From positions 13,016,501 through 13,080,500 of the forward strand of contig NC_003280.10 of NCBI RefSeq assembly GCF_000002985.6: a stretch of DNA of 64,000 nt, written 5' to 3'. The position numbers and the translations under genes were made by a program. Every line of letters begins with the position of its first letter. The stretch's first letter is position 1. The notes under the pieces are model-generated. The model was not told where the DNA came from, searched no databases, and saw only the letters and a list, made by a program, of their open reading frames with translations. The DNA is from Caenorhabditis elegans (taxonomy: Eukaryota; Nematoda; Chromadorea; Rhabditida; Rhabditidae). This document shows, in pieces, positions 20,339 to 30,047 of this stretch.

Positions 20339-20560
20339 TTTTGAAAGCCGAAAAAACGGGGAAAAAAGTCGATGCGACTTGGCAATAAGAGTAGTGCGGT
20401 GGGGCGCACTTGCACAAAAATTCGTGGTTTGGAGAGGGTGCGAGATGAAACGTGTTCGATTAAAAAAAAGAATTTGCGTGGAAAAAAACAAAAAATCGAT
20501 TTTTGTTCCACACTTAAAATTGAATTTCCAAATATTTTCGATTCCAATTGTTTCAACGGG
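20339..20560. promoter_or_regulatory. Shared upstream region of two divergent small genes
   Basis: These 222 bases separate the start codons of the UPF0729 gene (minus) and the histone-fold gene (plus), so any promoters must overlap here. No specific motif is assigned. The plus-strand frame stays open upstream of the chosen histone-fold ATG, but that part is lysine-rich and non-conserved in appearance. Confidence 0.45.
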
Positions 20561-20743
20561 ATGTCTTCTATACCAGACGAGGCAATAGCCAAATTGGCTG
20601 AAAGAGCTAAAGTAAGAGAAGTTGGGCAAGGAGTTCTGGAAGCTGCAAAGCAAGAAATGAACAACGTCTTCAAATCTTTGTGCACGGAAATGCAGAAGCA
20701 TAAGAAAAATGGAACAATAACTGCAGAAGACGTTGCTTATTGA
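20561..20743 (+). CDS. Small histone-H4-like fold protein, apparently frameshifted at its C-terminus
   Basis: The 60-codon frame starts at an ATG (MSSIPDEAIAKLAERAKV) and continues with a long helix (about residues 23-42) and TITAEDVAY before a TGA. It follows the histone-fold order of H4: helix 1 IAKLAERAKV against H4 IRRLARRGGV, and TITAEDVAY against TVTAMDVVY. It lacks the basic N-terminal tail. Immediately after the stop, another frame reads LSLRGLTLYGCDE and then a stop. That matches the H4 ending ALKRQGRTLYGFGG, including TLYG plus exactly three residues. A short deletion of about four bases after the DVAY codons would explain this. It could be a young pseudogene or a truncated functional protein. 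The frame is also open further upstream, but the sequence there is unlike histones. A polyadenylation-like AATAAA follows near 20819. Confidence 0.6.
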   Translation: MSSIPDEAIAKLAERAKVREVGQGVLEAAKQEMNNVFKSLCTEMQKHKKNGTITAEDVAY

Positions 20744-20943
20744 GCCTGCGAGGATTGACGTTGTATGGATGTGACGAATGATTTATGGAACTTTTCATGA
20801 AATATTTCAGGAAAAATGAATAAATATTAACGCTATTCAAAGAGATTGAGCTAGAATCGCGAACGCGGGTCCTGCCACGAGCACAACTTTCCAGCTACCG
20901 TACCCGCGAACTTTTGTTAAATGCTAAAAGGTCGACGAATTCG

Positions 20944-21440
20944 GCAAATTTTTAATTCCGACAATTTGCCGATTTGCCAATTTGCCGGAAATTTTCAGTT
21001 TCGGCAATTTGCCGGTTTGTCGGAAATTTGAATTTCTGATATTCTGAATTTTAAAAAATTATCTTCCGTACAAGCTCTCATACTTTATTTGGTATTTTCT
21101 GAAAAATATGATTATTCTGAACAGTTTTATAAAAGAAAAAAGAAGCACTTTATATGATTTTCTTATACTTTTGAATTTTTGCAAAAACCAGCTTTTGATG
21201 CATTTTCTGAATTTTTGAAAATAATCTTCCGTACAAGCTCGTTTGTCGTTTTTACCGGAAACTTCAATTCCGGCAATTTCCCGATTTGCCGGAAATTTCA
21301 ATTCCGGTAACTCGTCGATTTTTCGGAAATTTCAATTCCGGCTTTTCGTCGATTTGCCGGACATTTCAATTCCGGCAATTCGTCGATTTGCCGGAAATTT
21401 CAATTCCGGCAGTTTCCCGATTTGCCGGAAATTTTAATTC
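20944..21440. repeat. CCGGAAATTTCAATTCCGGC-type repeats around a spacer
   Basis: Two clusters (20944-21050 and 21240-21440) carry GCCGATTTGCCGGAAATTTC units of the same family as 10850-12050. The ATCTTCCGTACAAGCTC sequence appears directly repeated near 21061 and 21223, so the spacer may come from a local duplication or an insertion. Confidence 0.7.
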
Positions 21441-21559
21441 CTGCATTGTGCGCCTTTAAAGAGTACTGTAGTGCCAAACTTTCGTTGCCGCGGATTAAAA
21501 TTTTTTTTTACAGCATAATTTTGGCATAAACAAAATAATTACAGAATTTTTTGCCGATT

Positions 21560-22507
21560 TCAAAAGTTTTTGCTAATTTTTGTTTTAAAAAATACGAAAA
21601 ATGCTCAAAACGGGAAGAGGATTTCGTTTCAATTGACGTTGGAGCGCGATTGCATTTCGATTTCAAAAAAAACTCGCTACTTGCATCGCTAAATATTGCT
21701 CAGGCGCAAAATTTGGCGAAATACGGTTTCCGGTCTCGACACAACACATTTATATAAATATTTAGATTAAATGCGAAAATGAGTGTCCCTTTAAAGAGTA
21801 CTGTAGCTCCAAACATTTGGCGCGGCGAAATAAACAACTGGAATATAACAATAAAAATAATCTATTTTCTAAAAATTTTGAATTTAACAAAAATGTTGCC
21901 GTTTCGAGATCGGAAACAGGGCTGAGCAGTCGCCCAAAAAAATCGGCGATCGGCGATCACCAATTTCCGAAAAATTTCGGCGATCGGCGTTCGTCTATAT
22001 TTTTATATTGAAAAAAACCAATTTTAACGAGTTATTTATAAAAACAATAACAAATGAATAAAATCAACATGTTTGGTAAGGAAATGCGACGAAAAAATTA
22101 ACATTTACTCAAAAAAAAAATTAAAAACAACAAAACAATCGTAAAAAAAAACATGAGATTTTAAAAATCGAGATGAATTTATTGAAAAATTCCATCGGCG
22201 ATCGGCGATCGGCGATCGCCGATCGCCGATTGCCGCTCACCCCTGATCGGAAACACCGTATTTTTGGAGAAAAAATTGCAAAATTTCGGAAAAATTTCAT
22301 TGACCCTAAAAATAAATAAATAACGTGAACTGTAATGGATTACAAAAACACAAAAACAGACAAAAACTCGTGGAAAAAATAAAAAGAAGAGATTCAATCA
22401 TTTCACAATTTGCTGTCATTGTTTCGAAATTCTAAATCTGTATCATAATGGTAGTTTCGTTAAACTTGCCCGTTCGACAGACTGAGGATAAACGAAGACG
22501 TCGAGAC
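21560..22507 (+). repeat. Segmental duplicate of promoter and first exon of the gene at 31487
   Basis: From TCAAAAGTTTTTGCTAATTT to CGAAGACGTCGAGAC this segment matches 30939-31546 almost base for base in the same orientation. Excluding a 329-base insertion with its 8-base duplication, the copies are about 611 and 608 bases. It lies 9.4 kb from the intact copy. Few substitutions are visible, indicating a recent event. The copy at 30939 continues into a real splice donor, while this one breaks off just before it. Confidence 0.9.
21917..22245. mobile_element. hAT-like non-autonomous element with 8-base target duplication
   Basis: It begins CAGGGCTGAGCAGTCGCC and ends GGCGATTGCCGCTCACCCCTG, with GGCGATCGGCGATC blocks in both arms. 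It is flanked on both sides by ATCGGAAA (21909-21916 and 22246-22253). The undisturbed duplicate at 31285-31295 has a single TTCGGAAA, giving the pre-insertion site. CAGGG ends and an 8-base duplication are characteristic of hAT transposons. No transposase is present. Confidence 0.88.
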
Positions 22508-22510
22508 TAG
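22448..22510 (+). pseudogene. Orphan copy of first exon (MVVSLNLPVRQ...)
   Basis: The ATG and next 19 codons repeat exon 1 of the gene at 31487, with one visible synonymous change (CCC for CCT). The duplication ends inside the exon and a TAG follows at once, so only a 20-residue peptide remains. No splice donor is preserved. It sits 370 bases upstream of the weak orphan exons at 22885, so the copied promoter could still drive transcription there. Confidence 0.75.
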
Positions 22511-22884
22511 GCCACCAATTTTCTCTTCGGAGTTTCAATAATATATGATTCATGATTTACTTTTTTAAGAGTTTTTTTTTTCAAAAATGCTAAACTTTTG
22601 ACACTAAAATGTTTCTGAATTTTTGAAAACTTTGAAAATTAAATGTTTAAAAATAATTTTTTTGAAAATCTCTCAATTTTTTTTCTTCGAAAAGCTCAAA
22701 AAAACGATAAATTTCCGCATTTTGCCCAGAATTTAACATGTTTCGTCGATAAATCCGTATAAAGGAATCGATTTCGACGACAGTCACTTTTTCCCACAAT
22801 CTTGGTATCGGTAAACGCGCTCTATAGATAAAGTCTCAATGGAGCGCATTTGCATTGTGAAATTTGATATATTTGTCGTTTCAG

Positions 22885-23295
22885 GAGATGCGAGTTCTCG
22901 TCTCATCTTGTCAAATACCAAATTTTTCAATTAGACGGTGCAAATTTCACAAATCAACTTCTTCGACTGCTGTCCGAGCGGGGAGTTGATGAGAATGGAA
23001 TTAACTTTATTAGTGAGTCTTAATCAAGTTTGGGTCTCACCGCGAAAACCGTAATTGATTGGGGACAATGGGACCCAAGAGAGCCCAATGGAGCGGAATT
23101 GCAACTCCTATGAATTTTCCAGACGGAAGTCTCCATCACCGGACCCCACACAGCACAATGGATTCCGTGGAACGGGCGGCCGTCGAGGAAACTGTTTTGA
23201 GCAGTCCGTATTTGTTGCGAAAAATAATTCAAATGTATTATTTTGACTTTTTGCTATTCGGGTATAAGCTTCCTGATATTCCAGTTGAAAATTAG
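22885..23295 (+). CDS. Possible orphan gene or gene remnant, two exons
   Basis: A TTTCAG acceptor precedes 22885. Exon 22885-23012 reads open (…NFTNQLLRLLSERGVDENG…) to a GTGAGT donor. A TTTTCCAG acceptor then starts exon 23123-23295, joining in phase and ending …YKLPDIPVEN at a TAG. Amino-acid composition looks protein-like. No start codon lies in frame in the first exon, so a 5' exon is missing or the gene is degenerate; an ATG in the second exon (MDSVERAAVEETV) would give only 45 residues. I do not recognise the family. The LLRLLSERG stretch faintly recalls actin-related proteins, which is not enough for a call. Confidence 0.35.
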
Positions 23296-23679
23296 GAAAG
23301 TTCTTTATATGTATTTAATTGTTGTTAAATAGTAAAAATCGATAAATTGCTTGAATTTTGATAAATTACGGCCACGTCAATTTTTAGATAATTAACGGGC
23401 AAAAAAAGATTCTGGTGGCGACCTACAACTCACAAACAAAGATGACAACAGGGAAAATGTACACGTGGCAATATTGTGAAGCTATATGTATATATAATGA
23501 ATAATGATATGTAAATTTGCATAATACAGGAGCAGTAGGTGATTGCTGGGGCGAGTAGAAATGTGGGTTATTATCTATCGATTACCATTACACATGAATT
23601 ACGCTGGATTACGGTTAGAATTTTGTGAAAAAAAAGAAGTAAAACGCTGGGGCTATAAATCTATAATTGTCGAAGATGC

Positions 23680-26600
23680 TCAACGAGCCAGGAACGAGGG
23701 GAACATTGCGTCAAACTGGGCGGTCAATTCCATTAATGATGGTGCAGCTTGTGCATTGATTGCTGCAGCAGTAGGGACTCCATGCCTCATCACCGAATCG
23801 ATAATCTTCTTTCCAGATGAGAAACGCTCGAGACGGGAGGCGTGTTGGAGCACACGCTGCTTCATTTTCTCGTACCATCCAGAGTAGAGAAGCAGAATAG
23901 CTGGTGGAAGTTGACGTTCTCTGGAAAAAACAAGATTTTCCTTAACACTTGGATTTACAGAATTAGTGAATATTCAAATCAGGGTGGGCGGCAATTTTTT
24001 TTCCGGCAAATTCAGCAAATTGCCGATTTGCCGGAAGTTTTTAAAAGGATTTTTAAAAGACGGAAACACTTAAAACTGTGCCTTTTTGAAATTTTCTCCC
24101 GATTTCTTTAGATATTTTCATAGATTTTACTGACTTTTCAAAATAAATGTAGGAACATTTATAGGATGCGTACAATTTTGCCGATTAAAATTGAGACTGT
24201 GAAATTTTCAGAAAAAATGTGCCGAATCACAATTTGCCGAAAATTTTAGTTCCGACAATTTGCCGTTTGCCGGAAAAAACCGTTTTCCAAGCCACGTGGA
24301 TCATTTTTTGAAGAAAAAAATTGGGCAAATTTACAGAAACTTTAGTACCATGTGGATTTTTTAAGAACTATTGCCAAAATACGTGGAATGTTCAGAAATT
24401 TTTTGCCTTTGTGAAATTTTGGATCTTTCTGGATTTTCGGAAAAAAATTCAAATTTTTCTATGAAGACGAATTTCTGATTTTTTAAAAAATTTTTCACCG
24501 AACTCAAATAATACTCAGACGCGAAATTTCACGTTTTTCCGATCAAAATACGGTACCCGGGGTCTCGAATCGACATGCAGTATTTTTCTCGCTTTGTCAT
24601 AGTTTCTCGATAAAAATGGATTTTTTTGAATTCAAAATCCTTAAGTTTCTACCCAGGGGAGAAAAAGTAGACTATAAAAATTTGAAGTTAAAGTACTCTT
24701 TAAAGGCGCACTTTTTTCGAATTTAACCAAAAATTGACGTGTCGAGACCTGGTACCGTATTGTGGTGCGAAAATCATTTAAAAAATTGCGTCGATTTTTG
24801 GTTTTTTGTTATTTCAAAAAATGTTCAATTTTTCAAAAAATTAGCTTTTAGATAAAAATAAAAGGTTTTTCCTTCTTTTTTTCCGGCTAAATAATTTTAA
24901 AAATCCGTTTTCCGGAATTTTACCACGTTTCATCACAAAAAAAAAAACTAACTCTTTGCCAATTAAAGCGGCGGTGCAAATCGAAATCATTTGCTGGACG
25001 ACATAGTTGCCATACTGATGGAACAGAAGAATATCCAACGCATCACGATTCAACTCGACATCCTTCACATATCCACTGAAAATCTCCTCCATCATCTCGT
25101 GAAGCAACGCGGGCGGTGCAAACAAGAACGCTCCCTCGATGACGTGCGACGCGTACTTGTCCTGTGACATTGAGAGCAAGTTACGGAGCAGGCATTTATC
25201 GATGATAGTGTCTCTGTACATTTCCATGATGCCCGACGATTTGATGACGTATTGGATGACGTAGTTGGCGAACTCGTTGGAAGACAGCCGGTAGCAGTTG
25301 CGGACGATACACGTCATCAGAGAATGCAACAATTGAATACGGAATTTGAAACACGGGAGCTTGGGATTCTCGGCGAGTCTATCGATGACCTGTTGCACGA
25401 GACGACATCCATACTTGTCCTGGCACACGGCCATCAGTGAATCTCCTGACGAGAGGAAATGCACGAAAAAGGTCCACATGTCAACTGGAAGTTGCTTGAC
25501 GACACGTTGAATCACGTGGATCGAGATTTGATCAGTGCACATTGCCGCCAGGTCGAATGTGCTGAGCTCTTGGATGAGCTGGAAGACGTTGGAATGGTCG
25601 AATTTCTGAAATTAACAAATTATTGATTTATTACACCTGGCAAGGCCTAAAAAGACCAAAAATAGCCCTAAAAATTTCGAAGAAATGGATTAATTTTAGC
25701 TAAAACGTAATTTTTTGCCAACTTTTCTGTGTCGCGATTTTTTTAAACCAAAATCGAAAAATTTCGTTTTTCGATATTTTGAACAAATTTCAATTTTTAC
25801 GGGAAAATTTCTTAAAATTTAATTATTTTCCTCTAAGAGCCATTTTTTATGTTTTTTTCATCGACAAAAAATTTTCGTTAATGTGTGCACCTTTAAGTAG
25901 TACTGTAACTTTAAACTTTCATTGCTGCGGATTTTTTTAAAAATTGATTTTCAATGTTTTTCTACAGTTGTCGTCCAATTTCATGCAATTTGGAAAAAAA
26001 CAGAAGGAAAAAGTGAAACGTCGATTTAAAAAAAATTCCGGAGCAATGAAAGTTCGGAGTTACAGTACTCTTTGAAGGCGCACACCTTTTTTGTTTTAAC
26101 AAAAATTTGTCGTGATGAGACTGGGGACCGTTTTTCGGCGGAAAAATCGCAAAATTTCGGCTAATATCGAAGAAAAATCAATTTCCGACCGCTGCGACAC
26201 TTTAGCAAAAAATTGTGATTTTAGCCAAAATTCAGTTATTTTTCGGAATTCCCGTGGCGAGACGTATTTCTCCCACCTGCAGAGCCAACTGCACAACTCG
26301 ACATGCGAATTTATCCTTGCACATGACCAAAAGCCCTCCGTCGATCATTTGACGAAGCAATTCCCGCTGCTCGGCCGGTGTTGCGAGCTCGACGAGCTTC
26401 TGAACGATGAAATTGCCATTTCGACTGTGGCAGAGCCCCACGAAGAGTGTCGTGGATTCAGTGAGCTTCTCGAAGACGGCTTTACGAATCTGATCTTCGG
26501 AATCCAGTGGATAGTTGGCCTCCAAGAACTTTACGCCCGATGGATCGATTGCGAAATCGATGAGCAGCCCGTTGAGCAGCACCTCTTCGAGCGAAATGAA

Positions 26601-26910
26601 AATCGGAGCAGCTGGTGGTGGGGTCTCATCGTCGGAAGATCCCGATCCACTGTTGAAGATGTAGTTGTCCAAGTCGGAGGAGGTGGTGTTGCTTCCGTGG
26701 CGGTAGGGAAGAAGCTTGACCGGCGGCTTTGGATTCTGGAAATTCGAATTTTAAATTTTTATTATATTTTTTATTTAAATTAGAAGTTTTTATGCAATAT
26801 TCTACCTTGTTCTTGTGAGTTTTGTTCGACAAAAGCGAGAAATCCGGGTCGAAATCGAACGACGCGCCGAGCATGTTGTACGAGTCCGTGCTTCTACGAT
26901 TCGGGGTCAT
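23680..26910 (-). CDS. puf-6: Pumilio/FBF (PUF) family RNA-binding protein
   Basis: Four minus-strand exons (26806-26910, 26277-26735, 24953-25605, 23680-23920) join in phase to 485 codons. PUF proteins bind 3' UTR elements and repress or destabilise mRNAs, in worms mostly in the germline. Residues about 85-440 hold the repeats. RNA-facing triplets visible are NFxxQ (SRNGNFIVQKL), CRxxQ (KFACRVVQ), IHxxQ, CRxxQ (KYGCRLVQ), NYxxQ (FANYVIQ), SHxxE (KYASHVIE) and NYxxQ (QYGNYVVQQ). The last three should read a 5' UGU, as in classical PUFs. The terminal exon encodes YEKMKQRVLQH and a tail ending FPSFLAR. The penultimate join uses a GTTAGT donor at 24952 and a 1 kb intron. puf-6 is chosen over its close paralogues puf-7 and puf-10 from chromosome and neighbourhood; that choice is recall, not proof. 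Confidence 0.85.
23979..24290. mobile_element. Decayed hAT-like repeat in puf-6 intron 3
   Basis: The left end reads CAGGGTGGGCGGCAATTTTT and GCCGATTTGCCGG units follow. The other side has CAATTTGCCGTTTGCCGG without a clean terminus. It matches the CAGGGGTGGGCGGCAA-ended family elsewhere in the window. Confidence 0.55.
24500..24780. repeat. Foldback containing GTACTCTTTAAAGGCGCAC motif
   Basis: ATACGGTACCCGGGGTCTCG on the left is inverted as GAGACCTGGTACCGTATTG on the right. GTACTCTTTAAAGGCGCAC lies inside. The same motif occurs near 10070, 19290, 21450, 21790, 25890, 26060, 31165 and 34975, so it marks a common dispersed repeat, here in puf-6 intron 3. Confidence 0.65.
25880..26130. repeat. 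Foldback of the TTTAAAGAGTACTGTA repeat in puf-6 intron 2
   Basis: GTGCACCTTTAAGTAGTACTG on the left and CAGTACTCTTTGAAGGCGCAC on the right form inverted ends about 170 bases apart. The interior is AT-rich. It lies between the puf-6 exons ending at 26277 and starting at 25605. Confidence 0.65.
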
Positions 26911-27446
26911 TTAGACGGAAATGAATGAATACAGGTTAGTAGACGCTGAAAAATTTTGGGAATTAGGATTTTCAACGGAAAAAAGAGTGAAAATGAGAGG
27001 AAAACATGTAAATTTCAACGAAAATCGCTAAATTACCGCGCATCAAAATTCAAAATTGAATTTTTCGCGGTGGCCCGGGTTACGGTGATTTTTAAAGGTG
27101 CATGGTTGTTTTGAGTAAGGTTTTGACGCGAAATTTAAAATTATTGAACACTTTTATTTTATTTTTACATTTTTGAAGAAAAAAATTATTATAATTCGAT
27201 TTTTTAGGAGAAATTAAACATTTTCACAAAAATTGCAAAAAATCGCTCGCCAAAATTCGAAAATGAAGAGTTTGGCGGTGCTCATGGATTACGGTGGATT
27301 TAAAGGCACATGGCTGTTTTGTATTAGGTTTCACCACGAAACTTGGAGTTTTTGATAGTTTGCTTCCCATTTTGGGATTTTTTTTTTAATTTTCGCTCGA
27401 TTTTCACACATTTTCACTCATTTGCACTCAATTTTTTTGCAGAAAA

Positions 27447-29471
27447 ATGTCAATGGACATTGTTATGAAGTCAGATGAGCAGCCGTTCATCTCTGCGCCT
27501 GTATGCTTTAAGTAAGCTCCAATTTTTGTTATTCTGGCCTAAAATTATTTTTTTTTGATTTCCAGAACGTTCGCATTTTTCGCCAAAGCATCCGCAGAGG
27601 AATGCAAACTTCTAGCTTCGGGCTCCAACGCTTGAGAAAGTTTCCAGCAGGCCACGGGGCTCTCGGAGAAGATCACGGAAGACATTTACCGCCAAATTGA
27701 GTAGGTTTTTCGATTTTTTTACCCTTAAAAACTACTATTTTTCTATTTTCCAGCGTCTCCCACATTTCGTCGATGGTCTTCAACAGAGAAATGGACGGTG
27801 GCATCGAGAGAAATCGGCTCGGCTCGCAAGCGATTCTGCTCGACGAGAACTCCAGGCGCCGCAATCCACAGTTCAAATCGATCGCGCTCCGCTCTCTCCG
27901 CTACGATCACATCGATCATAGAGCGTTGGCAAGGAAATCGCCTCATCTGATGCCTCCGACTTATATCAAAGAGGAAATTATGGATGATGAGATCGACGAG
28001 GTGAAGGAAGAAGTGGTTTCCGTTGGAGAAGCCGCCTTGCCCACGCCAAAAGTCGAACTGAACATGGACCATCCGGAAAAGGACCTGATCATCAGCATTT
28101 CCGTGTATCTCGGCTACACCCGTACCCTTCAATACCACGAGATTCGCCTCGGACGTTTGATGAAGGTCACGGATCGGCTCGAGCTCACCGGAGATCACAC
28201 GCTTCGCGATCTGAAAAACGCGTTCTCGTGCCCCATCGATTTCTCGTTTTCCGACGATTTTAGCGAGAAAAAGCCGTCGTTCAAGGATATGGCGAAAAAT
28301 AAGTGGCCGTCGTCGATGTTCTTCATTCATGACACGTTTTATATCGACTCGAACACTGGCAACCAGTTTGTGGATCCGTCGATGTGAGCAAGGGTGCCGG
28401 CTAAAAGTTTTTCAGTGTTTTTGAGCGAAAAGGAACAAATTTTTTCTGAAAATTATTGATTTTTCGTTAGTCTTCAGAAAAAATGATTTTTTACGCCGCA
28501 AAATCGGGAAAAAACAAAAGAAAACTGAAAATTAAGACATTTTCGTTGATAAAAACGAATTTTTTGGTTTTTTTTTCAGAAATATATTATTTTTTGCTCT
28601 ATTTCAACAAAAAACCCCAAATTTTCAGCACAATCCGAACTTGGGCCAAAAAGTTCGACTACATCGGTCCGATGCACGTGAAACAGATGTCGGAGACGAG
28701 GATCGGGGATCTCATTTGTCGGCTCGGTCAGCCATATGTCTACATTCATCAAGGCGTCTGCGAGCACCTCATCGTCTTCAATGACTTGTGCCTGAGGTAC
28801 GGAAATTCTGGAAAAATCGAAAATTTTGATTTAAAAAAAACTCAAATATTTATGTGTTCTTTTTTTTACTAAAAAATTTTTTTCAAATTGTTTATGAAAA
28901 AAACACTAAAAAATAAGTTTTTATCAATTATTTAAACAAAATTTATATTTTTCGATTATCAAAATTGTTTTTTTTTTCAAATAAAATACCCCGAAAAAAA
29001 TATTTTTTAAATTTTTTTTTCTATGTTTTGTGAATAATTTTTTTTGCAGAGATGAATCCCACACAAACGTCGAATTTCCACGCCGCCTCGTCGAACGGAA
29101 TTTCAGAAGAATTGCATGTGACACGTGCAAGGAGGCGTCGGCGCAGTGAGTAGTAGCATTTAGAAATTCGGAATTTTTTTTGAAACCCCCGAAAAATATA
29201 GTTTTTATCGGAGTTCGAATTTTCGAAAAAAAAATCCAAAGAGAATCGATTAACGCAAAAATCATCAATTAAATCCAATTTTTTCAGCTGGATGATCGTC
29301 GACCACGACAATCTGCTTCCCAACTCGCCAGGCTATCTGTGCTCTTCGTGCTACAAGGAGTTCTGTTTCGACGTGAACGGCAACAAAGTGTGCCAGTTTA
29401 AGGCCGTACCGTATTGCGATCGAAAGGACATTGGCGACGGACGCCAGTTCTTCACCGAGCTCGATCTTTAG
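27447..29471 (+). CDS. snRNA-activating protein complex subunit 3 (SNAPC3/SNAP50) homologue
   Basis: SNAPc binds the proximal sequence element and starts transcription of snRNA genes. The preferred exons are 27447-27500, 27648-27700, 27754-28383, 28629-28796, 29050-29145 and 29288-29471, all in phase, giving 394 codons. The conserved C-terminal half matches human SNAPC3: FYIDSN…TIRTWAKKF, then RIGDLICRLGQPYVYIHQG followed by CEHLIVFNDLCLR (human LGFPYLYCHQGDCEH), CDTCKEAS and LCSSCYKEF as zinc-ligand pairs, and a terminal aromatic-rich tail. Using the more typical-looking donor at 27512 and acceptor before 27566 instead would put a TGA in frame at 27633-27635, so that join would be non-productive. 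A start at 27773 would also leave most of the domain. C. elegans has several snpc-3 paralogues and I cannot say which this is. It is divergent from puf-6. Confidence 0.85.
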
Positions 29472-30047
29472 AGTGCGAGATTTAAAAGTCTGTATCATTT
29501 TTTGTTGTTTTTTTTTTAAATATTTTTCGATTTGATTGTTTAATTACCGATTTTTGGCCTGTAACTGTATTTGTTGAAATTTCTTTTTTTGTTAAATAAA
29601 ATTTTTGTTTGCAAAAAAATTTATCCAATAAATAAACGGAATATATCGATGATATGGCAAGTAGGGGGAAACGGACGGGAAAATGATTATTTACAGAAGG
29701 GCGCGCACCAGAGGTTTCTCGGGGGAGCCCCGAGGCGGGTGGCGGAGCTAGGCTCAAAATTTGTCGGAAAAATGGGTGAAATGAGAGAAGAGGTAACCTA
29801 GAAAATGAGATGAGAAATTCGGAAGAATTTTGAACAATTTGAAAAATCGATAATGTTGAATTTTAAAATTAAATTTTATTGATTTTTTGAAAATCGATTA
29901 TATTGTTGATTATTGATTAAAAAATCACTAGAATCAATAAATCTGATTTGGAAAAATCAAAAAAATCGATTTTTTATAATCATAAAAATCAATTTTTAAA
30001 ATCCAAAAAAATCGATATTTAAGAAATTGGAAAAAAAAATCGATAAA
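29472..30047. other. 3' flank between two convergent genes
   Basis: AATAAA-type signals follow the SNAPC3 stop near 29595 and 29627. From 29830 to 30045 the sequence is dominated by AATCGATTTTT-like low complexity in both orientations. No gene is seen. Confidence 0.6.

Noticed and set aside
23543..23887. 114-codon plus-strand frame
   Set aside because: It is antisense to the last puf-6 exon, whose minus-strand reading matches PUF C-termini.
28483..28872. 129-codon frame through the SNAPC3 intron
   Set aside because: It contains exon 28629-28796 in the correct frame plus AT-rich intron sequence; the exon boundaries are clear.
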